Part shown: one piece after another, positions 11,552 through 22,521 of the stretch | How positions within the stretch are numbered: position 1 is the stretch's first letter | Layout: every line of letters starts with the position of its first letter | Source: Isoetes taiwanensis | Taxonomy: Eukaryota > Streptophyta > Lycopodiopsida > Isoetales > Isoetaceae | Reading direction: 5' to 3' | DNA length: 64,000 nt | Assembly: GCA_021234155.1 (NCBI GenBank) | Contig: JAJEKV010000047.1 | Location: 2,466,494 to 2,530,493 of the forward strand | The notes under the pieces: generated by a model | What the model saw: the letters and a program-made list of their open reading frames with translations, nothing else | The model's database searches: none | Told to the model about the DNA's origin: nothing | Translations under genes and position numbers: made by a program

Positions 11552-14500
11552 GTAATTATGTCTTGAGATAATAACTTTGTCCAACAATTTCCCTGTTAAA
11601 ATTTCGGTTGTTTGCACGTCTGTCTTTATTTTTCTGCAGTTTTCCTTGGAGTTGAAGGGAAAGGAGGCTGCGAATATACCCAAATCGTATTCGTTGAATG
11701 TTGTGAAAGATGCAGTCCCAATGCATATATTTTCGGACTCACAGGGTATGTTCTATTCACATTTTGGATTCAATCTGATTCAGCCTGATCAATTCCTACC
11801 TTGACCATTCGCAATTTATGCACTCGAAACAATTGTATTAGCTCAATATTGATTATGTATTAGCTCAAATAGCTCAATATTGATCAATCAAAAATTTATC
11901 AACATGAGAGCTCCCTTACCTTTCCCAACTAGGACTCTCTCCCTCCCAGTGCAGCAGCAAATTAAGAAGCCAGCAGTAGGTCCCAGAAAGCGGCGGCAGC
12001 AGGTACTATCATAGTAGAATTTGTCGTAAAAACAGCTGATTAGAGGATTGCATGCAGCCCAAAGGTTTTGGCGCATGAATTTACAGTAATATATAACATT
12101 GGGAACAAAATGTTGATTGGGGATGCACGGAGATGGGCCAACCATGATTGACTCCAACTATGAGGTGGCTGGGATACAGTGGATGTAGAGTTGTCATATC
12201 CTGGACCATTGTCTTTTCTGCAAAATAGATATAGTGTTGGGAAGCGATTGCTGATCGGTCACCATGTATAAAGATGGCTGGAATAAGCTGCTGTCTGGCT
12301 GGTTTGAGATTTTCAAAATTATGTTGGAAATATGCATGCCCGTTTCTATGGTTGCACAGATTCATGTTATTTTAGTATTGAAATAGGAAAATGGAACACC
12401 AATAGCAGAAGAGATACGGAAGCTAAGCATAGACAGCAACGTGGTTGATTGAGCTCTTTTGAAGCTAAGGTTGGCTGGTCCATGTTTTTAGGAGGGTGCA
12501 GGTGCACTGGACAGATGAGGATGCAAAGAGCTTAGGGTACTAAAGAGGAATGTTTGGAAAATATAAATAATATTTATGGTCATAAAAAGACTCGGGCTTG
12601 TTGTGAGAACTAGTAGCATGTACGTCGTCTGAGGTTAATTGAGAAGACAAAGGACATCGTGGTGGACATTCTGAATGGTGAAGAGTTTTAAAGTATTGGA
12701 AGTCAAAGAAAAACAAAAGAAGTAAAGAAAAGTTGGGCTTTGAGGAAAAAGTTTGTGTTACTATAGTGCAACTTAGTGTCACAGCAATTCATTTTCTGCA
12801 ACCTAATAGCATTGGATTTTGAACAATTATCATGTTCAAAGGCAACAGGGTACAAGAACGCATTGTTCTATTGATTTTTGTTTGTTGCATAATTTCATTT
12901 CCGCCAAGATTTTGTAAGCTCAACCTGAAAGAAGTCCCTATTTCGGAGCCCTACCAAATGGAGCTCGTCAGTGGGGGCTTCTCTCTGGTCAAATGTCTGG
13001 CCATTGAGGTTTATGCATACCCAGGTGCGTTGGCCTCCATACCTCACAAATGTGGCTGCATGAAGTGTCGAGTGTGAAGCTGCCTCTATAATGATGCTTT
13101 TAGCAATTGCCCCTTGGGACACTCGGGGTCCCCACTACAAGAGGACAAGGCCTTCAGGTTCTGATTATTCTATTGGTCTGCTAGTTCTTCCAAGACATCC
13201 TCTCAGAACAGTTAAAAAATCTGATGTATCAGCTGCAGGAGATCATGCGCATGGTCTCAACCATTTTTAATGCAGCGAGAAATGTATTAAACTTTTGGCA
13301 TTCCGCCTCTTTTTTTAGTTGTGTTAGAAAGGCATTAACCTTCTCCACTTTTGTAATTTCTTCAATTTCCAATATGATTTGAGGGATTTGAGAGACATGC
13401 TGCTTAAAAACGAGCCTTGTTAGGCATCTCGAGCCTGAAGGTCTGCATATAAAGGAACCAATTGTTTCCATAAATCATGCCATAAATTTAACTATAAAGC
13501 CAGTCCTATATTGCATGCTTGAAGATATGAGACAACAATAACTAGCATTGGCCCTGCCCCAAGGTTTGCACCCCTGCACTCCCACACACAGTGAGATCTG
13601 GGACATTGCCGTAATGTGTGATTAGAACTGTAAGGTCTCAAGGGCAGATCTTAGATTTGTCTAGCGGAATACTACCCATCATAGATATTCTAACTTACTA
13701 GCCCCAAAAATGGTGTTGATACAATATGAAGAAACATGGTAGGATGTGCCTCTTGACTCTTGAGATGAAGGTAGGTTTTCGGTAGCTATGTGGTAGAGCA
13801 CTTGGTTGGCCTGTAAGCAGGTTTCAGTTTGCTACTCCCAGAAGTGAAGGTCGTCTCACTATTTTTACATTCATGACATCTCTGGGATTTCGGCATCAAT
13901 GGAACAGCCATTAGACTGTTACAAGGCATCACTCCTTTGACATGAGTGTGCAAAGGTCATACGTAAACATAATGTAGGAAGTTCTAATTCATGCAGTATG
14001 TTGCGGCACCCTGTGTTATTATTTTTGTTGCAATATTCAGTTGGGCCACCTCTTGCCTTTTGACCCTTGTTTTGAAACTTGATGGGAACTTTGCAGGTAA
14101 ACTAGTTCTGGAAGGAAAGATTGAGCACTCCTTTAACATAAATGCCAATGGCACTGACATTGACGACTACCGAAAACTCTGCCGCGACAGACTGAATAAA
14201 TCCATGGTGAAGACAAGAACCTTACAGGTATGTGGCATATATGAGCTTAGTTCGTACTTCACTCGCTGTATCGGCTTTTTGATGGGTTAGGCTCCAAATG
14301 GTGTCTCATCTGGTAGGTGTTACAAAAAATGACCGAGGGGATGATAAACTCTCCCCATTACATGGTCTATTCAAAAGGTTAGTTCAAAAGCTTATTAGTG
14401 TTTAAGCATCACATTATGTCATAATATTCAAAGGTTGTTTTTAAACTTCAGGACAAAGAATTGCTGCAGCTGCAGCGAAAGGGCCTGAAGGAAAACGCAT

Positions 14501-14883
14501 ACGCAGGGGCGTGGTGAACTGGAGGATATTGTGTTCAAAGTGTTTGAGAGGCAAACCAATTGAAGCGTTGAAACAACTTGTGCATGAAACAGACCAACCA
14601 GTTGTAACTTCTTCCAGCAAAAATTAGCGTCTACAATAATAATGCTGCATCTTTGAAGAACCTCTCATCTACAGAAATTTGTTGCCATTGTTCAGGTAGG
14701 GGAGTTCTTCCATGGCCCAATTTTGCTTAGGCATGCAGCTAAAGCATCTCTTAATAGTCTAAGTGCTAATTTGTATTTCTGTACAGGCTTTCTTGGAAGG
14801 AAATTTTGAATGACTTATGCATTTACAATAAGCGAGGAACCAATCAAGGCTTTTTATACGAGCTCAAGCCTGAGTTTATGTGA
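11303..14883 (+). CDS. TFIIFbeta: TFIIF beta subunit (RAP30 homologue), six exons
   Basis: General transcription factor IIF small subunit, which binds TFIIF alpha and RNA polymerase II and helps deliver the polymerase to promoters. Exons inferred from GT-AG borders and homology are 11303-11551, 11640-11745, 14097-14227, 14317-14377, 14452-14603 and 14787-14883. They total about 265 codons, close to the ~260 of plant TFIIF beta. Conserved segments include 'DRKVWLLKVP', 'NIPKSYSLNVVKDAVPMHIF', 'LVLEGKIEHSFNI', 'YRKLCRDRLNKSMVKTRTLQ', 'LKQLVHETDQPV' and 'CIYNKRGTNQG..YELKPEF'. Phases match for exons 1-5. The start ATG at 11303 leads directly into the conserved N-terminus. Exon 5 holds two mutually cancelling frameshifts, and joining exon 5 to exon 6 is one base out of frame. 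The copy may be a young pseudogene, or the assembly may hold indel errors. Confidence 0.85.
11640..11745 (+). CDS. TFIIFbeta: TFIIF beta exon 2
   Basis: The acceptor is tttttctgcag (ends 11639). The exon encodes 'FSLELKGKEAANIPKSYSLN' through 'HIFSDSQ' and ends one base into a Gly codon, before gtatgttc. It is highly conserved with plant TFIIF beta. Confidence 0.88.
11746..14096 (+). other. TFIIF beta intron 2, 2.35 kb
   Basis: A long intron between phase-1 borders (gtatgttc ... ctttgcag). It contains a tRNA-Thr-like relic at 13776-13842 and a small unexplained ORF at 12832-13077 (81 codons, no recognisable domain). Its length contrasts with 75-183 bases for the other introns. Confidence 0.75.
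13776..13842 (+). repeat. tRNA-Thr(UGU)-like relic or SINE head
   Basis: The A-box region ggtagctatgtggtagagca and the anticodon-arm-like ttggcctgtaagcag, which would place TGT as anticodon, resemble tRNA-Thr. The B box is degraded (GGTTTCAGTTTG), and the acceptor ends do not pair convincingly. It is probably a pseudogene or SINE remnant inside the intron. Confidence 0.45.
14097..14227 (+). CDS. TFIIFbeta: TFIIF beta exon 3
   Basis: Acceptor ctttgcag (ends 14096), donor gtatgtgg (14228). It completes the split Gly codon and encodes 'KLVLEGKIEHSFNINANGTD' and 'YRKLCRDRLNKSMVKTRTLQ', the best-conserved block of the family. Confidence 0.9.
14317..14377 (+). CDS. TFIIFbeta: TFIIF beta exon 4 (linker)
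   Basis: The borders are tggtag| at 14316 and |gttagttc at 14378. In the phase set by exon 3 it reads 'VLQKMTEGMINSPHYMVYSK' and joins exon 5 in frame. One frame over, it reads 'KNDRGDDK', close to the family's conserved NDRG. A one-base slip in the A6 run (around 14323-14329) is therefore possible. The assignment is weaker than for exons 1-3. Confidence 0.55.
14452..14603 (+). CDS. TFIIFbeta: TFIIF beta exon 5, winged-helix start with two frameshifts
   Basis: Acceptor aacttcag (ends 14451). The exon reads an Ala-rich linker, then 'KGPEGKRIRRG' in the entering frame. The expected winged-helix sequence 'GRGELEDIVFKVFERQTN' appears only in the -1 frame, from about 14508 to 14562. The entering frame then resumes with 'ALKQLVHETDQPV'. 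The two shifts cancel, so the exon stays open but about 18 residues are scrambled. The donor is gtaactt at 14604. Confidence 0.7.
14787..14883 (+). CDS. TFIIFbeta: TFIIF beta exon 6, C-terminal winged helix
   Basis: Acceptor ctgtacag (ends 14786). From 14788 the frame reads 'KEILNDLCIYNKRGTNQG' and 'YELKPEF', then stops with TGA at 14881-14883, at the family's usual end. Entering in phase 0 from exon 5 would instead hit a stop after eight codons, so a one-base discrepancy exists near the 'ttcttggaagg' stretch. A possible 21-base microexon (14675-14695) is bounded by AG and GT, but it would not correct the frame. Confidence 0.75.
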
Positions 14884-15460
14884 CATCTACTGAAAGAAGC
14901 AGCAGAGCCTGCAGAATAGGTTAGAGGCTGTACATAGATGGATGTTTTTTGTATACTATCAAGCTGGAAGGCAGCACTGTACATGTTTTTTGATTGACAT
15001 TTGTACCATATAAAGTGAACAATGCATTTTGGAATGAGATCAGCCTATTTGACTGTTGCTAACTAGTGGCATATTGGTTCCAGCTATTTGTTGTTAGATA
15101 AACCACTGTCAGCATCCACGTGTAGTTGGTTGTGCATTGCAATTCCTCTGATACACTAACATTTGGCATCTAAACCCTATTTGCAGCAATACCTTCAAGC
15201 TCTCCGTTCAATTTAGCATGGGACACATACAAAATATTTTCCAAAAATAACATCTTTGTTAATGATCGGTTCTTAGTTCTTTCTTGCGGGATCATATAAC
15301 TTACAAGGTGGAAGTGCGGTGGCGTTGCCACCGCTATCCATCGAGTTGTAAAATATTTATGTGTGCATTAATGGATCTCTTGTATTGAAATAAAAGTTAC
15401 GATAACTAACTGATAATTGAGAGAGATTATTTTCTTGTTTAATGTGTTGGTGCACTCATT

Positions 15461-15549
15461 GAAACTAGGCAAATTTGAGAACGAAATTTGCATAATAGTT
15501 GTAAAGTGAAACTAGGCAAATTCAAGAACGAAATTTGCATAATGGTTGC
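15461..15549. repeat. Tandem duplication, 47-bp period
   Basis: Two near-identical copies of gaaactaggcaaatttgaga... start at 15461 and 15508 and differ at a few positions. Confidence 0.8.
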
Positions 15550-18144
15550 AGGATTGTCTGCCACTATTAATTTATGTGTTCACTATTATTTTTTTTTTAT
15601 TTTTTTTTGTCGATGAGCAGATGGCATAAATTATGTCCGTAAAAAATGTCTTTAAAGTTGCCATTTCTTTAGGGTCTTTTAATCTTCATAAATTATAGCA
15701 TCTTTGAGCACCAACATACACTCAGCAAAGAATAACAAAAGATAGAAATTCAATCACTTTATTTCTACAAATATGCTCGAGAAGTTCAATCCTTTATACT
15801 GATGCATGAGTTGGCATCAACATGAAAAAACCAACTCAACATGAAAAAAGAAAAAAGAATGCATTATCAGACTTTTGAGGTGATTGAGATATTTCTTCAT
15901 TTGTCCGTTCCATTCTACATAAGATCTCGTAATAGAGAAGCCTTTAAGGTGGCATATAAATTCTGATCAGCATTTATGGTCTGCATAATGCATGTTATAT
16001 TCTTCTCTAAGATGGAAATAGACTCTAGGACCCTGTAAAAATGCAGCAAAATTGCATTAATAGCTGAATTATGACAATTGCAACAAAAGATTGTATTTAC
16101 CTGTGACTGGATAGAGTTGCATGTTCAATTGCTCTCCATCTACTTCAATACTTCAAGAATCAGGAGGAAAATTTAAAATACAAAGAGCAAACCTACGGCT
16201 ATAAACTTGTTCTAGAAACCATCCAATAATGAATCTTCATAGTTCTTGCAAATGATCTATAAATACAGACAAAGCATAAAAAAGAGAAGCAAGCAACCCA
16301 CTAGAACATCTCGATTTCTGCAAATTACCAGGCTTTAAGATCCTAAATCATAAGAAAGAATGAGAGAATCGAAACTTTTTACCCTGTGGCACCACATTTC
16401 AATATCCAACATATATATTCCTGTATTGTTGCCCTGCAAATACGTGTATGATTTGTTAGAAAACTTTCCATCTACTCTAATTAACATGAGGAATGTGCTA
16501 ACTTGATATTGCATTCACGTTTTAAACTTCTACATTGTTTAACCAAATTTATTCTAGGTGCAGATTACTGCAAAAGAAAGGGGCGAGAAGCAAGAGAAGG
16601 GGCAATGACCATCTGTCAAACTGTACAGACTATTAGATGTCGCAAACAAAATAAATGTCCATGAACTAATGTAATAACCCGTTTTCTACCAGGAAAATGA
16701 TCTTAAAGTTACATGTTCTACAGAATGATAAATTAATCTTTCTACTCTAACATGATGTGCTTCAGCTAGTTCTTCCAGTATTCGAAGCTGAACAATTTTT
16801 TGGTTACAGAAGGAGTTTGCTAACCTGATATGTGCCCAGGCTGCCCAAGTAAACTTAGGCCAAGTTCTGAATCCTGGAAAAACGAAAATAAAAAAGTAAT
16901 GGGTAATTAACTATCTCCATAGCTCGTTCTTGAACTTCCCATCTCCTCCTCTAGGAAAAAAGAAAAAGAAAAACAGAAACAAAGTAACTATGTATAGTAA
17001 CCTTCAACGTTCCACATATTTTATGTTCATCCCGATCAAGAGTGACTACAGAATCACGGAATCACCAAATGCAACTTTTTTGCATTCAATATTGTAAAAC
17101 CAACAGTTTTCACTTAGTGAATGACTAGAACAAATGCTACAAGTATATTCAATTCACGAAGTCCATTGTAACAATGGAACAAAAACATCCTTGATTTCAA
17201 ATCATTATGCAGATTCTTCCAGTTCACTTCAAAAAGATTTCCCCTAGGAATGGATTCAGAAACTCTTCAGCTGAATGCCTACTCCTTTATCCTGACAGAT
17301 CCAACTGGCTTGGCTTGCATTTTTATTAATCTATCTCCTTTGGCATTGACTTATTCAACCGAAATATCCATCTTCCTTGTACGGTCTATAACCGACCATT
17401 TTTTCATGCAAATATAAATGCTAATAGATATGTGTCCCTTAGACATTTAAGTTTTCCAAAGCTATTAGGTCCGGTTCATGCCTTTACTTATTTTCATTTT
17501 GTAGTATTTTTGATGAGTTTTTCCACATAAAATATGCAAATAATAGCGGTGTTTAGGTATTTTTTTTCTTATTGTAAAGTATAAAGATACAAGATATATT
17601 GACGAAAGGTAATGACATAATTTTTTCCTTATTGTCACAACATATATAAGCTAGTTTAAAAGGGGCTCTCTAGTTGAGACGTATCCTTTTCTACGTTTTT
17701 CCAGATTAAAAAAAGGAACTAGTCAAAAGCATGTTTGATTACTTTTTACAGAAATTACATGTTTTGATAATGTTCTTTTGCCTTTGTAATTTGTAATAAT
17801 GTTCCATATATCAAAAAGTAGTGCTAATTTCTAGTTACAAAAAAAAAGAAAAGAAAAAAAATGTAGCTTCTGTCTTCCAATGTTTGGTAAAGACATTAGA
17901 ATCTCCTGAAACATGGACTCTCTAGTACAATGCAACAACACTTTGCAGTAGACCATCTGAAATTCTCATCCTCTGAAAAGCATGATTATGTTGCAATAAT
18001 ATATTATTTGTTGCAATATTATATGATGACTAGAAAAATTGCCCAACGGCGTTGGGCTTTAGGTCGAGCATATATCTAAATTTAAAGGCAAAAAACTTGT
18101 GTCACCCCACCAAAATATATAGCTTAACAAAAAACAAACATAGA

Positions 18145-18300
18145 CCAATCTTCCACGCCCCAAAGCTACTACAAGGCCACATTCCATAAAGCTGCTACAA
18201 GGCGACATTCCCCAAAGCTAATAAAGGTTTCATTATTAGGTCCATCTTCAACGCTGCTACAAGGCCACATTCATTTAGTAAGCTAATAAAGGTTACAAAT
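18145..18300. repeat. Imperfect tandem repeats, gctgctacaaggccacattc
   Basis: Three copies of the roughly 20-base core (near 18164, 18189 and 18252) are accompanied by two copies of agctaataaaggtt. Confidence 0.75.
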
Positions 18301-18365
18301 TAGGATGCAAAAATGCTTGCTACGTTCTAGCAAACATGACCAGAGCTTTCTTGCCATCTGCAATC

Positions 18366-18440
18366 TGTACATATTCCCCTATTATAGTGTTTGCATGCAA
18401 TATGTACATATCCCCTTATCATAGTGCTTGCATGCATATA
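18366..18440. repeat. Tandem duplication, 37-bp period
   Basis: Two copies of tgtacatattcccctattat... start at 18366 and 18403. Confidence 0.8.
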
Positions 18441-18461
18441 CACATTGGTAAGCACATTTTT

Positions 18462-18529
18462 CGCAATAATATCCTTGTAGTTAGATAAATTCATGCGCAA
18501 CAATATCCTTGTAGTTAGATATGTTGATG
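18462..18529. repeat. Tandem duplication, 34-bp period
   Basis: Two copies of cgcaataatatccttgtagt... start at 18462 and 18496. Confidence 0.85.
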
Positions 18530-20216
18530 TGACATGTGTTTGCTCCAAATTAACAATAGCTGATGTTTGCTTTACTTCATCCTGCCTTGGATATATATCT
18601 CCAATGCATTATGTGGAAAGGATTGTAGTGATCCTTAATTGTTAAAAAAGTAGCAAAAACAAACAAAAAATGTGATCATTTATTGTGGTATATCGTTTCT
18701 TGAAGTACAAGGTAGGATCGAAGTAATGTACATACAAAACAAAATAACAAAGGGCTACGTTATATTGGTACTCTAGGAACTAGTGCCATCTTTCACGTTA
18801 CCTTTCTTTTTCCATAAAAATGTGGTATAAAAGTTACCAAGAGTGAACTATCTACATGATCCCATTATAAAACCTGGTGCAAATGGTTCTCCAATTTGGA
18901 AGATGACAGATTGTATGGTTTCATACATTTTTTTGGATCAATAGCAGGCCAACCATGATGCATATCCTTTATACAGAAGAGTTACGTATTCTACAGAATG
19001 CCTGAATTTAGTTCTTCTCTCAACAGCTTTTCATCAAGTGCTTTGATTCAGGGATATAGGCACTTCAGGCTTGGTATTTTGCATCAAAGACATTCAAGAT
19101 TTTTTCTATGGATATGCACATGAACAATGATAGATACAAGATTCCCAAAACATACATGGACATTCAAACCCGCCACATCGGCTCGCCCTATTGGAGCTAA
19201 GTGGCCCTCATGTGAACCCTAACACATAAAAGGCCAAACCCTAAACCTAGACCACTTTGGCTCCACCAACTTCTGATCCACCAGCACGTGCCCACACCTC
19301 TGATTCAAGGATCATCTTCGATAGCCGAGGTTGCAGTAGCAGTCCGGAAGTGCAAGCATAGCAGAGGAAGATCATCTACTCGAACCACCTACTTGTAAAA
19401 AACTCGTATGAACGAAAGCTTTTAGTGAGCTTGCATCCTCACTCTAGTAAAAATCCATAGATCTCTTTGCACTTTTTATCGAGCTTGAAAAAAATGGGAT
19501 AGATTCATTCTTCTTATTATCAAGTACGTATTAGGATTGAAATGCTTGGCAAATAGCACATAAGGTTGCATGTTGACAATCTCTGCAATTTGATTTCGAG
19601 TTTGAATAAATTTGAAAAGGCCACTTGGCTTGAGAGCCTTGATGCGGAGATCTTGGAGCATTATGCTAGATATAAACTGCAGAATCAAGACAGGTATTGA
19701 TAAAGTTTACATGGTTATGTAATAATAATGCACTATAATGTAATATAATCATACACCTTTAACAGATGCACGGTTCTACGGGCAATGGTACAGGATTACT
19801 TACAGATTCGTATTCGCTTGCCCTCGCAAAAATTTCGATGGCACATGCAGGCTCAAGTTTCCAACAAACGGCAGATGGGCTCTTGCAAAAATAAATAAAT
19901 AAATAAGAATAATATAACTGGTTTCTCTTACAAATTCATGACCTTACAATAAACCGAGCAAAAAATAGTCTGGACTCTGGGAGCAAATGGATGGAATGCT
20001 AGATTGTTGGATAGTGGACTCGCCAAATCTTTTGAGTCAGTAGACTTCAGACTTTGATAGCAAGCTCTCTGCTCTAGTGAGAAAATAGACTCCTTTTTAG
20101 TTCTTACTTCGATTTGATAGGAGATAGGCAACAGAGAGCAAGCTCTAGCAGCAGATCCGATAATTTGACAACAGTGCCGGCCGCCCAAAACACAATAGGC
20201 TAAAAAAACAGGGGAA

Positions 20217-22214
20217 ATTTTTTTTTGAAGGATGTTTAATTTATATCAAAAGAGTTACAATCAGATAGTCTGGACACCAAATACTGATCATATAGTCTAT
20301 CTTTAATCTCTTGAAGTACTTGATCCGAAGTAGGGAAGCGCTTTCAAATACTAGGTTGCACTGGCTTTTCCAAATGATCTATCATGCCATCGCTCATGTG
20401 ATATGGAATACTAGTTTTTTAAGACTCAGCCAACATCCAGAGAGTAATCGAGGAGAGTTTGCTGACTATTGAGATGCGATTGAAAACGAGTTTGAAAATG
20501 AATGAACCTTCACGCCTTCACATTCACTCTGGCTGGTCAATGAACAATCTGCAAGAGAAACTTGGGAATGATGCTTTTATTCTAGATGCAGTTCCATATG
20601 CAATGGCGATGCTCCTCTTGCATCGTTAATGCCCAATGAGAAGTTGGAGGCAAAGGAGGAGCAGACGTCAAGGCTCTGTTGCAATGGGAAACCAAGTCCT
20701 TACCCAGCAAAATGTCTCCATTAGTTTTCCAGATCGGCTCCTCTCTGTGGTCAAGTATAGGAGGGATATCTGTGACAATTTACCATACATGAAAGCCTTG
20801 TGAAGTCAAATGATAGTTTTCATGGAATGCTGGCCAAGGGAGAAGTTGCTCATTGTAGTATCACGCATCAAGCGTGGAAATACTAGTGTGCTGCCACTTC
20901 TTTTGAGTTCTTGAGTGTAACGTTCCTAACCGACATGCCCTTAACCAACTGGGCAAAACCGTCTAGACGTTTATGAGTAGCCGCTTCTACTCATTTATGC
21001 TGGTGTCTCGGGAACGCCCCACAGGCACATTCAAGGTTAGAATACTCGAGCGGTCTACCATGGGCCCGTTACATTGAGTGTAAAGAGGCCACAAGTGGAA
21101 GATGACCAAAGGAAACAGTGTGGGAATTTGACACCCCAGAGGGTGTCAAAAGCAAAAAAATGTGTCAAAGAGACATCTTCCATAGAGAATGTGTCAAAAT
21201 GTGCCACAAGAAGAGGGAAGAGGTTTGCATGCAATGTATTTGGTCAATGGCCACCGAGGACTTCACAGTTTGCTAAGCATTCAAAAGACCTTTTAGAAAG
21301 GGCGGTGCATGCGGGAACGACTTGAGGAGATAGAAATGAGCCCATGGCAACCGGGTTTAACTGCAGGTTTGCTAAATATAGTGCTCCAAAGACTGAGCTA
21401 GCAGGCGCATTTCACATGACTGTACATGACCCAATAGGATTTGCCAAAGGAACTTGGAAAGAAGAACTTTATCATCAAGTCTGAGATCAGACATACCTAG
21501 GCCACCATCCTTTTTGGGATGAATGCATTTGCTCCATGCAATTTTTACGACTGCATCTGTCTCATTGCCACCCCGCAAAAAGTTCCGAACTAGCGCAATA
21601 ATCTCTTTAAATTTGTGCGGAGGAGCTAGCAATGCTGAAACCACATAGACATGCGTACTATTAAAGACCCAATCTAGCTACATGTATTCTTCCGACCATT
21701 GATAAAGAAGCATGTTTCAACCAAAGCAAATGCCTCTCAAGAATAATGACCTGATTCTATGCCTGAGCTACTGAAATCTCCACTCTAAAGGGAACCCAAA
21801 GAAACTTGGTAGCAGTGCCGTGGGGAAATAAGATTCCATGGATACTGAGATAAACAAGCTGGGGCTGGATCAGTGGGTCCTCAAATTGCACTATAGTTTT
21901 GCCAATTTCAGGGCGACTGAGGCAAGGGACAGCGAGCCATTTCTTTGTGCCAACATCCCCCCCCCCCCCAATAGTCTCCAAAAAGAAACGTATCATCAGC
22001 ATACTGGTTGCAATTTATTTGGGAACCATCAGCCATTCCCAAACTAGCAATAAGACCATCATCCAATGCTCTACGGAGCAACTGCAGAAGTCCCTTTACT
22101 ACAATTGATAAGAGAAATGGGTTAATGGACAGCCCTACCTGATGCCCTTTCCACGATGAACAAATATGATAGATGCCCTTGGAAAAATACCGCTGCTTTA
22201 GCAGGTCTCGAAAG
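20217..22214 (-). mobile_element. L1-like LINE, 3' half, degenerate
   Basis: The minus strand reads, from right to left, an RT with a 'QYADDT' catalytic motif (21992-22003) in the context 'GLSINPFLLSIVVKGL'. The RT C-terminal region 'WSKCIHPKKDGGLGMSDLRL' follows (near 21490-21550), then a tail segment near 20300-20480 and a poly(A), seen as T at 20217-20228. This is the order of plant L1-type LINE ORF2. Frames are broken, and a solo LTR is inserted at 20916-21073. A C10-12 run at 21957-21969 disrupts the frame beside motif C. Confidence 0.75.
20911..21078 (-). mobile_element. Solo LTR (158 bp) of a TRIM-like element with 5-bp target duplication
   Basis: The LTR spans 20916-21073 and begins TGTAACGTTCC and ends CCCGTTACA, so its ends form a 7-base inverted repeat (TGTAACG/CGTTACA). 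It is flanked by ttgag on both sides (20911-20915 and 21074-21078), a clean 5-bp target site duplication. The same LTR recurs at 22429 and 54572, next to an initiator-tRNA primer binding site that fixes the minus orientation. A solo LTR arises by LTR-LTR recombination. It sits inside the LINE and so is younger than it. Confidence 0.85.
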
Positions 22215-22521
22215 TTTCTACCCATTTATGCCAGTATCTCGGGAACGTGACACCAATACCTACTCGAACGGTCTCTCACTAGAACTATGCTCATCCTCGA
22301 GCATTACAAGACCATAGACCACACCATCTCATGGTGTCCAAGACCAAGTCAATATCATACCGTCCAATGGCATCTGGGTCATACTTGTCCCATGGAGACT
22401 CGAACTTGAGCCATGCTCTGATACCAAATGTAGCATGTAATGTTCCTAACCGACATGCCTTTTACCAACTGGGCAAAATCAGTCTAGATGTTTATGAGCA
22501 GTTGCTTCTACCTATTTATGC
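22215..22521 (-). mobile_element. TRIM element, permuted copy
   Basis: In + coordinates, the second half of the 158-bp-type LTR lies at 22215-22308. About 120 bases of non-coding internal sequence follow. Next is gctctgatacca (22415-22426), the complement of the plant initiator-Met primer binding site TGGTATCAGAGC. The first part of the LTR lies at 22429-22521. The outer breaks fall at the same LTR position: ttctacccatttatgc on the left and ttctacctatttatgc on the right. There is no coding capacity, as expected for a terminal-repeat retrotransposon in miniature. Confidence 0.7.

Larger units (their letters stand above)
14884..20216. other. Intergenic AT-rich stretch without a recognisable gene
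   Basis: The TFIIF beta 3' UTR probably occupies the first ~200 bases. Beyond it I see only short tandem repeats (15461-15549, 18145-18530), T-rich runs near 15586-15607, an (AAAT)n run near 19885-19910 and a faint LTR-like stretch at 19140-19440 (cacataaaaggcc TATA-like motif). No supported coding sequence. Confidence 0.5.

Noticed and set aside
13776-13842. Functional tRNA-Thr gene
   Set aside because: The B box is degraded and the acceptor and T arms do not pair; a relic or SINE head is more likely.
19140-19440. LTR or promoter with a TATA-like cacataaaaggcc
   Set aside because: No partner repeat, ends or downstream coding domains were found.
20916-21073. Cassandra-type TRIM carrying 5S rRNA promoter sequence
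   Set aside because: The LTR has the right general form, but I could not see the 5S internal control boxes in either orientation.
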